Source of the DNA: a virus
DNA length: 64,000 nucleotides
IMG/VR virus record: IMGVR_UViG_3300042892_004737
Coordinates: 1-64,000 of that record
Reading direction: 5' to 3' (one strand)
The notes below the pieces were generated by a model, which did no database searches, was not told where the DNA came from, and was given only the letters and a program-made list of their open reading frames with translations. The position numbers were made by a program, and so were the translations under genes. Below are positions 7,998 through 15,419 of this stretch, in pieces. The number at the start of each line of letters is the position of its first letter. Position 1 is the stretch's first letter.

Positions 7998-8642
7998 TTA
8001 GTTTTCGTTTTCTTGGTCGCGGAACCAGTGATTCCACGCCAGCCGGTCCAGGTCTGTCAGGGGGAAGCCCCCCTCGACGAGGGCATTGAGCATTTCGAGA
8101 TCGGGCGTCATGCTAAACCGCCGCACCGTCCATGGCGCGAGGCTGATGACGACCGTGGTGTACTCGTTCGCCCGCTCCTCGAAATGGTAGATGGAACGGG
8201 CCTCTTCTGTGACGGTGAGGGGCGAATCGGCCGCGAAGCCCGGATAGGGTTCGCGCACGCCGCCGCTCAAGAAACGATAGACCGACAGGCGGCCTTCGCG
8301 CATCATCTGGTCCCAGAGCTTGAACGCTTCTGGGTCCTGCCGGGTATTTCTCATGATCGTCGAGGCGTTGTGCTCACCCGGCGTGCAGTAGCCGTTGCCG
8401 CTGTAAATGGTGTGCGTGATGGCATCGACGACGATCAGACCGTATCCGGTCGGTGAGACCGTAACGTCCTCACCGTTGCTCCGATAGTCGGATTCCGCAT
8501 ACGCGTATTCGCGCAAGTATTCTGCGTCGTCGGCCACTAACATTGGGTCCGTGAGCTTGTGGGGGACCGCGTTCGTCCACCGGGTGTCAGCCGTGACCGT
8601 GCCGTCGTGGAGCCGAAAGGCGACCTTTACTGCGCCGCCCAT
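7998..8642 (-). CDS. Phage protein of unknown function
   Basis: Not recognised. It has 214 residues from MGGAVKVAFRL. The ATG shares its A with the stop of the upstream membrane protein (TGATG), which supports this start. Beta-rich in the first half (DAITHTIYSGNGYCTPGEH). Confidence 0.7.
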   Translation of the reverse strand: MGGAVKVAFRLHDGTVTADTRWTNAVPHKLTDPMLVADDAEYLREYAYAESDYRSNGEDVTVSPTGYGLIVVDAITHTIYSGNGYCTPGEHNASTIMRNTRQDPEAFKLWDQMMREGRLSVYRFLSGGVREPYPGFAADSPLTVTEEARSIYHFEERANEYTTVVISLAPWTVRRFSMTPDLEMLNALVEGGFPLTDLDRLAWNHWFRDQENEN

Positions 8643-8806
8643 CAGAAAATGAGCGCAACGATGCCGACGACCGCCAGGGTGGCGATCACGCCGCAAACGA
8701 AGCCATGACCGGCGCCGCTAAGGTAGACGCCAGTCATGACGGTGTTGATGGTCCCGGCCCTTCGGAGCGTTTCGTTTCGTATATGGGTGGGATTCAGGCG
8801 CCGCAT
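8642..8806 (-). CDS. Small single-pass membrane protein
   Basis: 54 residues. A charged N-terminus (MRRLNPTHIRNETLRRAG) is followed by a hydrophobic C-terminal segment (GVIATLAVVGIVALIF). Start and stop each overlap a neighbour as TGATG, which argues for a genuine gene despite its size. An internal ATG at 8737 would give only the membrane part. The orientation suggests an N-in tail anchor. Confidence 0.6.
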   Translation of the reverse strand: MRRLNPTHIRNETLRRAGTINTVMTGVYLSGAGHGFVCGVIATLAVVGIVALIF

Positions 8807-9345
8807 CACTTGGCCTTCCGGGGCTTCGGCTGGGACGCGACGTAGTCCTGAACGATCTGGGAGACGCGGGCGCGGGTCAGGCCGAACTCCTTGCCCACCA
8901 CGGTCATGGCGCCACGTTCGATGTTGGCGAGCACGAGCGGGCCAGGAGTGGTCCCCCGAAGGGCGTTGATGACTTTCTCGGGGTCAACCCGGCTCGGCCG
9001 TCCCCTGCGCCGCATCGTGAAGTTGATGATGCGGTTCGAGGCGGCACCGAGATCGTAGCTTTGCCTGAAGGCGAACACCGCCGTGCAGACCCCGCTGTAG
9101 AGCGCGGCTCGGTCGATGGCGGCATAGATTTCCCGCTTGCGGTCCATGTCGTCGGTGACGGCATCGGTGCAGTCGATGACCAGCCTTCCGTCGCGGGGCT
9201 GGAACGAATCCGTATCCACGACCTCGGCGTCGAGCAGCTTGCCCAGCGCGGCGGCGGACATGGTGTCGGTGTAGACCCCCACGCTCATCTTGCCGGTTTC
9301 GGACTCGTTGAGGACGGCGGCTAGTTCATTGGCCTTGACAAACAT
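8806..9345 (-). CDS. DNA-binding protein with C-terminal HTH
   Basis: 179 residues. Residues about 130-170 (GAMTVVGKEFGLTRARVSQ) form a sigma-factor-like helix-turn-helix, with GRPSRVDPEKV before it. The N-terminal half contains DCTDAVTDDMDRKREIYAAIDR and is not recognised. It is the first gene of a leftward operon whose promoter contains a palindrome, so it could be an autoregulator. AAGGAG precedes the ATG. Confidence 0.7.
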   Translation of the reverse strand: MFVKANELAAVLNESETGKMSVGVYTDTMSAAALGKLLDAEVVDTDSFQPRDGRLVIDCTDAVTDDMDRKREIYAAIDRAALYSGVCTAVFAFRQSYDLGAASNRIINFTMRRRGRPSRVDPEKVINALRGTTPGPLVLANIERGAMTVVGKEFGLTRARVSQIVQDYVASQPKPRKAK

Positions 9346-9362
9346 TTACTTCTCCTTCTTGG

Positions 9363-9392
9363 GCATTAGAACACAGAGAAGTGTGTTGTCAA
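9363..9392 (-). promoter_or_regulatory. Promoter with palindromic operator
   Basis: Minus-strand TTGACA (9392-9387), 18-base spacer, TAATGC (9368-9363). The spacer holds the inverted repeat AACACA-gagaag-TGTGTT (9370-9387). This is a plausible operator for the HTH protein encoded just downstream. Confidence 0.55.
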
Positions 9393-9414
9393 GCAATTAA
9401 TTTCCCGCCCCCGT

Positions 9415-9975
9415 TTAGTTGTCGAAATAGTAGACCATGCGGATTTTCTCCGGGTCTCCCATCTTGGCGATTTCCAGCAAGGGTTTCATTTTGTGAGGAT
9501 GTCGCGCAGCTATCCTGGGCTCATTGAGGAGTTCGGACAGCATCTGCCAACTGTGCGAGTGTCCATCACAGTCGTAGTAATCGATTTCTTTTTTCACAAG
9601 AGGCGAGACGTCATCCGGGACGCCACGAGGCTGCCAAATGATTTTGTGGTCTTCGTTATAGGACCGCACCCCCGCGATACTGGTGAAGAACTCGTAGTCG
9701 CGTCCACGAAGGTCGTACCCACATCCGAAACTGAGGCGGACTTTTTCGTGGTAGGCGAACTTCTCCAGCTTTTCTTCGGGAGGCATGGATTTCAGATAGG
9801 CCTTGAATCGCTCAAGGGCCTCGTCATCGTCCGATGTGCCGGTCAGGGTATGGGCGGTTCCATCGGCGATTTTTTCGTCGATGAAATCCCACATGTCTTC
9901 AATGATGACGGGCAGCAGGGGTTCCCACCCCTTCTCGCGCTTGATCTCGAAAGCAATATGGATGTCGCAGCCCAT
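9415..9975 (-). CDS. MGCDIH-family phage protein
   Basis: 186 residues opening MGCDIHIAFEIK. It is a paralogue of the next gene upstream: both have MGCDIH, DGTA.T.TGTSDDDEA, F...IAGVR, RGVPDDVS and HSHSWQMLSELL in the same order. Families with this start occur in phages and have no established function. The conserved Cys, His and Asp residues could bind a metal, but this is a guess. Confidence 0.75.
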   Translation of the reverse strand: MGCDIHIAFEIKREKGWEPLLPVIIEDMWDFIDEKIADGTAHTLTGTSDDDEALERFKAYLKSMPPEEKLEKFAYHEKVRLSFGCGYDLRGRDYEFFTSIAGVRSYNEDHKIIWQPRGVPDDVSPLVKKEIDYYDCDGHSHSWQMLSELLNEPRIAARHPHKMKPLLEIAKMGDPEKIRMVYYFDN

Positions 9976-9984
9976 GGGGCCCTC

Positions 9985-10533
9985 TTAGTTGTCGAAGAAA
10001 TAAACGAGGCGGGTGCAGGTCGGGTCCACCTTGGAGGCGATCTCCTCGAAGGCGGCATAATAGGCTTCGAACTCTTTCATGCCGGGCTCGGCCAGGAGTT
10101 CGGACAGCATCTGCCAGCTATGGGTGTGACCATCTGCGTTCCAGCTTTCGATATAGTCGGCGGTCTCGACGGACACGTCGGGGGGCACGCCTCGGGGCTC
10201 CCAGAACTGCGGACCCCCGCGACCCCGCACGCCCGCAATGGCGTAGAAGAACGCATAGTGGCGCCATTCAAAAGGTTCAGGCATCACGAAGTTTGGCTTG
10301 ATTTGATCACCCAGTTTGGCCACCGCCTCATCTGGGTCCATCGCCTCTAGCATGGCGCGGAAGCGGGCGCGGGCCTCATCATCGTCTGACGTCCCGGTCA
10401 CGGTCTGGGCGGTCCCGTCTGCGATCTTGCGCTCGATGTAATCATCGAACGTGATGCCGTCGATCTTGAACTGGGTCGTCCATGACCCGTCAGGCATCTG
10501 CCTCTCGATGAAGGCGTGGATATCACAACCCAT
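9985..10533 (-). CDS. MGCDIH-family phage protein, paralogue
   Basis: 182 residues from MGCDIHAFIERQ. It shares the ordered motifs with the gene at 9415-9975, 9 bases downstream, so the two are a tandem duplication. Its start overlaps the end of the upstream gene by 11 bases. It ends in YFFDN against YYFDN in its partner. Confidence 0.75.
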   Translation of the reverse strand: MGCDIHAFIERQMPDGSWTTQFKIDGITFDDYIERKIADGTAQTVTGTSDDDEARARFRAMLEAMDPDEAVAKLGDQIKPNFVMPEPFEWRHYAFFYAIAGVRGRGGPQFWEPRGVPPDVSVETADYIESWNADGHTHSWQMLSELLAEPGMKEFEAYYAAFEEIASKVDPTCTRLVYFFDN

Positions 10534-10837
10534 CTTGGCCCCCGGTGGCCAATACACCCTGCCCGGCATAGTCCTCTGGGGCAATTGCAGGAAAATCGAT
10601 TTCGCACCAGTGCGTGGGCTGCATGTCATTGGGGCCATCGTCACCAGTGAAGCGGAAGCATTTGTGGTGTTCGCACCAGTACCCGACGTCCCAGCATTTC
10701 TCCTGGGAGAAACGGGCTGGGTTGTAGGGGACGAACAGTCCAATCAGGGGCCCGAAGCCGTGGCCGGGCGAACGCGGTAGACGGGGGGCCGTCGAGATTG
10801 GTTTCCAGAACCGGATAGGAGGCGCAGAGATCGACAT
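10523..10837 (-). CDS. DUF551-like small phage protein
   Basis: 104 residues. It has a pattern seen in DUF551 proteins: an N-terminal WKPISTAP, a central GYWCEHHKCF, and PTHWCEIDFPA near the end. Function is unknown. It lies between the nadR-like gene and the MGCDIH pair in the same leftward operon. Confidence 0.65.
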   Translation of the reverse strand: MSISAPPIRFWKPISTAPRLPRSPGHGFGPLIGLFVPYNPARFSQEKCWDVGYWCEHHKCFRFTGDDGPNDMQPTHWCEIDFPAIAPEDYAGQGVLATGGQDGL

Positions 10838-10847
10838 CGGGTGCCCG

Positions 10848-11897
10848 TCAGATTATCGGTGCACCATATAACCCCTGCACGGCGTCGATGGCAAGACGCA
10901 GTCGTTCTTTTCTATCGCCCCGAATGACAACATAGGGAACGCGACGATCTTGAAGTTCTTTTTCACAGATGGCGAAAAATCTTCGGCGATCTTCATCGTT
11001 CTCGAAATAGCGAGTGCCGTCATTGACCCACGGGATATCGACGTCACACAACAGATAGATGTCGGCGTGGTCGCGATACTCGGAGAACCACGGGTCCCGT
11101 TCGCCGACCAGCATGTCGGACCACACGGCGGTCATGACGGGGTCGGTGTCTTCAATCAGGACGCGGGTTTTGCACTGCCGCTTGGCAGCCGCCACACTGG
11201 CGACGTGTCCGGCTACGATGTTCTTGAGGTCTTCGGGTCCAACGTCGGAGCCGAACGCCTCGGTGTAGGTCCGGCCGTATTCGGGAACCAGGGTAGTCTT
11301 GAAGTGCGCGGCGAGTTCTGCGGCCAGGGTTGACTTGCCCGTGCTCTCCGGCCCGAACACCACCGCGCGCTTGACGAAGTAGGGGCGGACGACGTCCGGG
11401 AGGAACTCCCATTCCAGTTCCGGGTTGGCCCGCACACGCGTGCCCGAGATCGGGACAGCCTGACGGACGATGTCGCAGGGGACGAACCGGGCACCGACCG
11501 ATGCCGCGAGCTTGTGGCCGTAGTCTTCGGAGGCGAACACGACGTCGGGCCATTTCCACGGCAAGCCGCCGATGCCCATGCCGTCGTTGAACGTGCGGGC
11601 GTGCGCCCGCATGGCCTTGGCGATTTCCTGCTTCCACGTTTCCCAAAACTGACCATCGCGGTCGTTCTTCGGTTCCTGCGGGAGGACTTCGTTGGTCCAC
11701 ACGACCGTGCAGTCGGGGAACATCTCCTTCATCCACTCGTAGCGGAGGCGGCCAGGAATGGGCTCGCTCGGAAGGGTGGCGACGAGGATGACGAGATGGT
11801 CACAATACTGGCGGGCGAACTCGCACAGGAACTTGTGCCCGTTGTGGGGCGGCAAGAACTTGCCGAGCAGGAAACCGATCTTGGGCTTAACGAACAT
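10848..11897 (-). CDS. nadR: NMN adenylyltransferase / nicotinamide riboside kinase
   Basis: 349 residues, two domains. Residues 1-170 are the adenylyltransferase: GKFLPPHNGH (12-21) with the nucleotidyl-transfer HxGH, and SGTRVR at 151-156. Residues 175-349 are the ribosylnicotinamide kinase with P-loop GPESTGKST (182-190). It should phosphorylate imported nicotinamide riboside to NMN and join it to AMP to give NAD+. The N-terminal HTH of enteric NadR is absent, so it is an enzyme rather than a repressor. PnuC, the matching transporter, is encoded 800 bases upstream in the same direction. Confidence 0.93.
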   Translation of the reverse strand: MFVKPKIGFLLGKFLPPHNGHKFLCEFARQYCDHLVILVATLPSEPIPGRLRYEWMKEMFPDCTVVWTNEVLPQEPKNDRDGQFWETWKQEIAKAMRAHARTFNDGMGIGGLPWKWPDVVFASEDYGHKLAASVGARFVPCDIVRQAVPISGTRVRANPELEWEFLPDVVRPYFVKRAVVFGPESTGKSTLAAELAAHFKTTLVPEYGRTYTEAFGSDVGPEDLKNIVAGHVASVAAAKRQCKTRVLIEDTDPVMTAVWSDMLVGERDPWFSEYRDHADIYLLCDVDIPWVNDGTRYFENDEDRRRFFAICEKELQDRRVPYVVIRGDRKERLRLAIDAVQGLYGAPII

Positions 11898-12107
11898 CTA
11901 GTTCTCCGGGGGAGCAGCGACCCGCTTCACCCACTTGATGGCACCGATGCCGGGATATTCTTCGCGCAAGCGGTCGAGGGCTTCCATCTCGGTCGAGCCC
12001 CGAACGGTCCCGCCGTTGCCGGTCGCCTGTCCGCCTTCGATCTCCTGCCAGTGCCACGTCGAGGCGCGGGGATGGGGCTCGCCATACTGGGACACGAACG
12101 GGGTCAT
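11898..12107 (-). CDS. Small protein of unknown function
   Basis: Not recognised. It has 69 residues (MTPFVSQYGEPHPRAS). The ATG overlaps the upstream stop (ATGA), and the stop abu­ts the nadR start. The central STEMEALDRLREEYPGIGAIKW looks like a small alpha/beta unit. Confidence 0.6.
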   Translation of the reverse strand: MTPFVSQYGEPHPRASTWHWQEIEGGQATGNGGTVRGSTEMEALDRLREEYPGIGAIKWVKRVAAPPEN

Positions 12108-12385
12108 TGGACTTCTCCGGTGGCACGGTCGTAGAGGATTTTTGCCTGTTCGACTTCCACCAGCGTGGGAGCCCAGCCGACGAACGACCCGGCGTCGATA
12201 CCGTGGCCCTCATCGTCGGCGAACATGGTCGGGTGGTCGGGGAAGGCGCGCGCGTTCCAGGTTCCTTCCGACCAGTAGGTCAGCGGCCCCCAGACTTTGC
12301 CGTCATCGACGAGCGCATAGAAGACCGAGTTGTCCTCCGGCGCAGAAGATGCGTCGAAGATTCCGAGTTCGTTGCGGTCAGTCAT
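12104..12385 (-). CDS. Small protein of unknown function
   Basis: Not recognised. It has 93 acidic residues from MTDRNELGIF. The start was chosen because the sequence upstream is promoter. First gene of the operon that leads into nadR. Confidence 0.6.
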   Translation of the reverse strand: MTDRNELGIFDASSAPEDNSVFYALVDDGKVWGPLTYWSEGTWNARAFPDHPTMFADDEGHGIDAGSFVGWAPTLVEVEQAKILYDRATGEVQ

Positions 12386-12406
12386 GGTGGCCCTCCGTGT
12401 TGGCTC

Positions 12407-12435
12407 TATATGAACCCGGCCGGAATACTTGTCAA
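12407..12435 (-). promoter_or_regulatory. Sigma-70-like promoter
   Basis: Minus-strand TTGACA (12435-12430), 17-base spacer, CATATA (12412-12407). It would drive 12385 leftward through nadR. Confidence 0.6.
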
Positions 12436-12440
12436 GCAAA

Positions 12441-12677
12441 TCATGGAAGCTTTGGATTCTTGGACCGGACGAAATCCAAGGCTTCCATGAGGACGACTTC
12501 AAGGGTGTCGAGATCGAGGAAGGTGCGGCCGATCTCCGCCTCCTCCCCCTTGGCCTTCGGAACCTCCACGAGACTTACCATGACTTCCCCGCCGTTGCAG
12601 TAGAGGGTAAACTCGTTGCCAAGGTTGTCCACGACCTGGAGGGTCTTGTGGTTCCGAGCAATCTCGACTGCACTCAT
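12441..12677 (-). CDS. Small protein of unknown function
   Basis: Not recognised. It has 78 residues from MSAVEIARNHKTL, starting one base after the pnuC stop. The sequence LDLDTLEVVLMEALDFV suggests a C-terminal helix. Probably co-transcribed with pnuC. Confidence 0.6.
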   Translation of the reverse strand: MSAVEIARNHKTLQVVDNLGNEFTLYCNGGEVMVSLVEVPKAKGEEAEIGRTFLDLDTLEVVLMEALDFVRSKNPKLP

Positions 12678-12678
12678 A

Positions 12679-13341
12679 TCAGACCACAGTTCCCTTGCTG
12701 GCGTCGGCGTTCTGCCAGACCCGCTTGGTCTCGGCTTCGCTACGGGTGCGTACCTCCCACTCCCGATACCACTGCCACCAGCCGTAACCGGCATGGACGA
12801 GGAAGGCGACGTAGAGGACGGTCGTCAGGACCAGACCCTGGCTGCCGTACACATAGATGGACAGGACGTTGACGACGCCCCAGACCAGCCAGCTTTCCAG
12901 CTTCTTGCGGTCCATGAAGAACTGGGCGACCACGCTGAGGCCGAAGATGACCGCGTCAGCGAACGCCATGTTGGCGTTGAAGGCCCCGGTGATCAGCGAC
13001 AGCGCGTAGGCTCCGACGATGGCGGCCACCCCGCCCCCGATCAACCAGTTGCGGTTTGCCCGCGTGATCGGGGGAGGAGTGCCCTTGTTGCCCTTGAGCC
13101 AGTACCACCAGCCGTAGAACTGAACGGCGGTGAAGAACACCTGGAGGATGGCGGAACTGTAGAGGCCGACGTTCCAGAAGAAGAAGAAAAAGGCAATCGT
13201 CCCCACGATACCGATGGGGTAGTTGATCACCTTCCGCTTCCCTGCGAGAAACACGCAGAGGGCCGACGTCACCGTCGCGAAGATTTCCAGCGGGGTCATT
13301 GCTGCCGCCGCCGTCGAGATTGCTTGGAAGAAATCGGTCAT
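12679..13341 (-). CDS. pnuC: Nicotinamide riboside transporter
   Basis: 220 residues with about seven membrane segments. Family motifs are visible: NYPIGIVG, QFYGWWYWLKG, FMDRKKLESWLVWGVVN and the C-terminal AGYGWWQWYREW. PnuC proteins import nicotinamide riboside by facilitated diffusion, trapped by phosphorylation in the cytoplasm. The trapping enzyme NadR is encoded nearby. Immediately upstream in the same direction is an outer-membrane porin gene, which could supply the outer-membrane step. AAGGA lies upstream of the ATG. Confidence 0.93.
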   Translation of the reverse strand: MTDFFQAISTAAAAMTPLEIFATVTSALCVFLAGKRKVINYPIGIVGTIAFFFFFWNVGLYSSAILQVFFTAVQFYGWWYWLKGNKGTPPPITRANRNWLIGGGVAAIVGAYALSLITGAFNANMAFADAVIFGLSVVAQFFMDRKKLESWLVWGVVNVLSIYVYGSQGLVLTTVLYVAFLVHAGYGWWQWYREWEVRTRSEAETKRVWQNADASKGTVV

Positions 13342-13353
13342 CTGCGCTTTTCC

Positions 13354-14055
13354 TTAGAAGGCCGCGTTGATGGTGAACGCGACCGTGTCGTCGGCGAAAT
13401 CGGCGCCGAAATCGGTGTCGCGGAGGTTGTTGCCCGTGTAGCGGAGATCGGCGGACAGATTGTCGGTCAGCTTGTAGCCCAGCCCGACATTCCAGGTCTC
13501 ATAGGAGGCATTGCCGAAGCCCTGCTCTTCGACGATCTGGGCGCCCACGGAGCCCGACAGGGTCAGACGGTCGGCGACCGGCACGGTGGCCCCGGCTTCG
13601 AGCCAGACGCCTTCGGAGCCGATGTTGAAGTAGTCGGGCGAGTAGGCGACCTGGAAGGTGGTGCCGACCGTCCCGAAGGTGCGGGTGGCAGTCACGAGGG
13701 CCTCGACCATGTCGATGTCGGCCGGGGCGTTGGTGTAGTTGTAGGAGGCCAGACCGAAGTCGAGACCCCAACCCGCCGCCACCGTGCGGTAGCCACCGTA
13801 GTAGTCGAGTTCGGCATCGGTGCCATCGCCGAAATCGACGGTGGAGCCCCATGCGCCGACGTAGAAGCCGCTGTCGCCGAACACATAGTCGGCGCCGCCC
13901 TGAATGGCGGCGTCATGGCCGGTCTGACTGGAACCGCGCGTCACATAGTCGGAGGTGACGCCGACGTTGAAGGACAGGTTGTCCTGAGCCGAAGCGGCCG
14001 AAGCCAGAAGGGAAGCGGATGCGGCGAGAACCGCGAAGAGAGTGGAACGAATCAT
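13354..14055 (-). CDS. TorF-family outer-membrane porin
   Basis: 233 residues. Residues 1-23 are a signal peptide (MIRSTLFAVLAASASLLASA, cleavage after ASA). The mature protein has the SDYVTRGSSQT motif of TorF/Gcw_chp proteins, alternating beta strands (WNVGLGYKLTDNLSADLRY), and ends in Phe (FTINAAF), the usual signal for outer-membrane assembly. Porins of this type are host genes in Alphaproteobacteria and are unusual in phages. Twelve bases separate it from pnuC, so a role in nicotinamide riboside uptake is a reasonable inference. Confidence 0.85.
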   Translation of the reverse strand: MIRSTLFAVLAASASLLASAASAQDNLSFNVGVTSDYVTRGSSQTGHDAAIQGGADYVFGDSGFYVGAWGSTVDFGDGTDAELDYYGGYRTVAAGWGLDFGLASYNYTNAPADIDMVEALVTATRTFGTVGTTFQVAYSPDYFNIGSEGVWLEAGATVPVADRLTLSGSVGAQIVEEQGFGNASYETWNVGLGYKLTDNLSADLRYTGNNLRDTDFGADFADDTVAFTINAAF

Positions 14056-14112
14056 TCGTTAACCTTTGCTGTTGAGATTTTCGTTTACCAAAAATCTATG
14101 ACGGAGACAAAA

Positions 14113-14661
14113 TTATTTCGGGGCGGGCGGTGTCCGGCCAATGACGGCGGCCAGGGTGGTGAGATCGAGGAAGCAGTCGGCCTGACGACGAAGCTCGTCG
14201 GCGATCTGGGGCGGCTGGCTCTTCATGGTCGAGACGACCGTGACGCGGACGCCTTTCTCCTGGACGGCCTCAACAACGCGGCGGAAGTCGCCATCGCCGG
14301 AGAACAGAATGATGTGATCGACGTGGTCGGCCATCCGAACCATGTCCACCGCCATCTCGATGTCCATGTTGCCCTTGGTGCGCAAGACGCCTTGCGAGTC
14401 CGTGAAACGTTTCATGGGCTTGGTGACCAGCGAGTAGCCGTTGTAGTCGAGGAAATCGACCAGACCCCGGATGGGGGAGAACTCTTCGGGGTCGGCCGAG
14501 ATCGCGGTATAGTATTTGGCCTGAACAAGGCGGCCCTCTTCCTTGACGGCGGACAGGAGCCTCTTGAAGTCCAGTTCCAGACCGAGGGACTTGGCTGCCG
14601 AATACAGGTTCGAACCGTCGATGATGAGAAGGGTGCGGTCGCCTTCGTTGATGTCAAACAT
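14113..14661 (-). CDS. NYN-domain (LabA-like, PIN-fold) nuclease
   Basis: 182 residues from MFDINEGDRT. It carries LLIIDGSNLY with the first catalytic Asp, GNMDIEMAVDMV, and SGDGDFRRVVEAVQ followed by VTVVS, the order expected of NYN/DUF88 metal-dependent RNases. It probably degrades RNA or tRNA. It lies between the porin and the nicotinamidase genes. A weak TTGACG-type promoter (14748-14743, minus strand) precedes it. Confidence 0.85.
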   Translation of the reverse strand: MFDINEGDRTLLIIDGSNLYSAAKSLGLELDFKRLLSAVKEEGRLVQAKYYTAISADPEEFSPIRGLVDFLDYNGYSLVTKPMKRFTDSQGVLRTKGNMDIEMAVDMVRMADHVDHIILFSGDGDFRRVVEAVQEKGVRVTVVSTMKSQPPQIADELRRQADCFLDLTTLAAVIGRTPPAPK

Positions 14662-14751
14662 GAAAGAAAAATCTCTTCTGGTTGCGGTGGGCACCCCCTT
14701 GGAACCCACCTGTTGAACACCAACTAACACAGGTTCTATTCTCGTCAAGTA

Positions 14752-15369
14752 TTAGATGACGGTGACCGAACCTTCCGCGTAGTCTTCCTCGACCACCTGA
14801 TCGATTTGGCGAATGATGCCTCGCGTGAGTTCCGAGGGGACCACGACATGGAAGCCCCGCTTGACGAAGCCGTCCACGGCCCACTTCACACAGAAGTCGG
14901 CGGCGACGCCGACAACCTCGACGGTCTGTCCCTCGGTGAGGAAGCGGGCGATGAAGGCGTCGCGGTTCTTGGGCGCATACATCTGCTCGCCGTGAACTTC
15001 GATATTGTCTTCGGCCCACATGTCGAACACGCCCTTCTCCAGCGTGTAGACGGGGATGCGGGAATCGATCAGCCGGGGGTTGACGACATTCTCCCAGCCC
15101 GGCGTGCCGCGCTCGCAGTGGATGTCGAAACCGGGCTCTCCCGCGTCGGGATTGCCGAGGTTCTCGGGCGAACCCATGTAGGTCTCCCGCTCGTGGGTGT
15201 CGAAGGTGAACAGCACGCCATCGACCTCGTCGGGGCTGAGTTCAGAAGCATAGCGAAGAAGGTCGGCCAGGATGCTCTCGGCATCGGCGACCGGCAGCTT
15301 GCCGTTGCGGAAGACGAAGTCGCCTTGGGTATCAACGAAGACGACGAACTTTTTCGGATGGGTTCTCAT
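14752..15369 (-). CDS. pncA: Nicotinamidase (isochorismatase fold)
   Basis: 205 residues. The catalytic triad of nicotinamidases is visible: Asp13 in VDTQGDF, Lys112 in EKGVFD and Cys160 in VAADFCVK. Metal-site-like residues lie in FTFDTH (residues 55-59). It converts nicotinamide to nicotinic acid, the first step of the deamidating salvage route. The next enzyme, PncB, is the adjacent upstream gene. Other isochorismatase-family hydrolases share this fold, but the context makes nicotinamidase the best call. Confidence 0.88.
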   Translation of the reverse strand: MRTHPKKFVVFVDTQGDFVFRNGKLPVADAESILADLLRYASELSPDEVDGVLFTFDTHERETYMGSPENLGNPDAGEPGFDIHCERGTPGWENVVNPRLIDSRIPVYTLEKGVFDMWAEDNIEVHGEQMYAPKNRDAFIARFLTEGQTVEVVGVAADFCVKWAVDGFVKRGFHVVVPSELTRGIIRQIDQVVEEDYAEGSVTVI

Positions 15370-15419
15370 GATATTGTCCTTACTCCAGATTTCACATCTG
15401 GCAATGTTTTTCTTTACAA

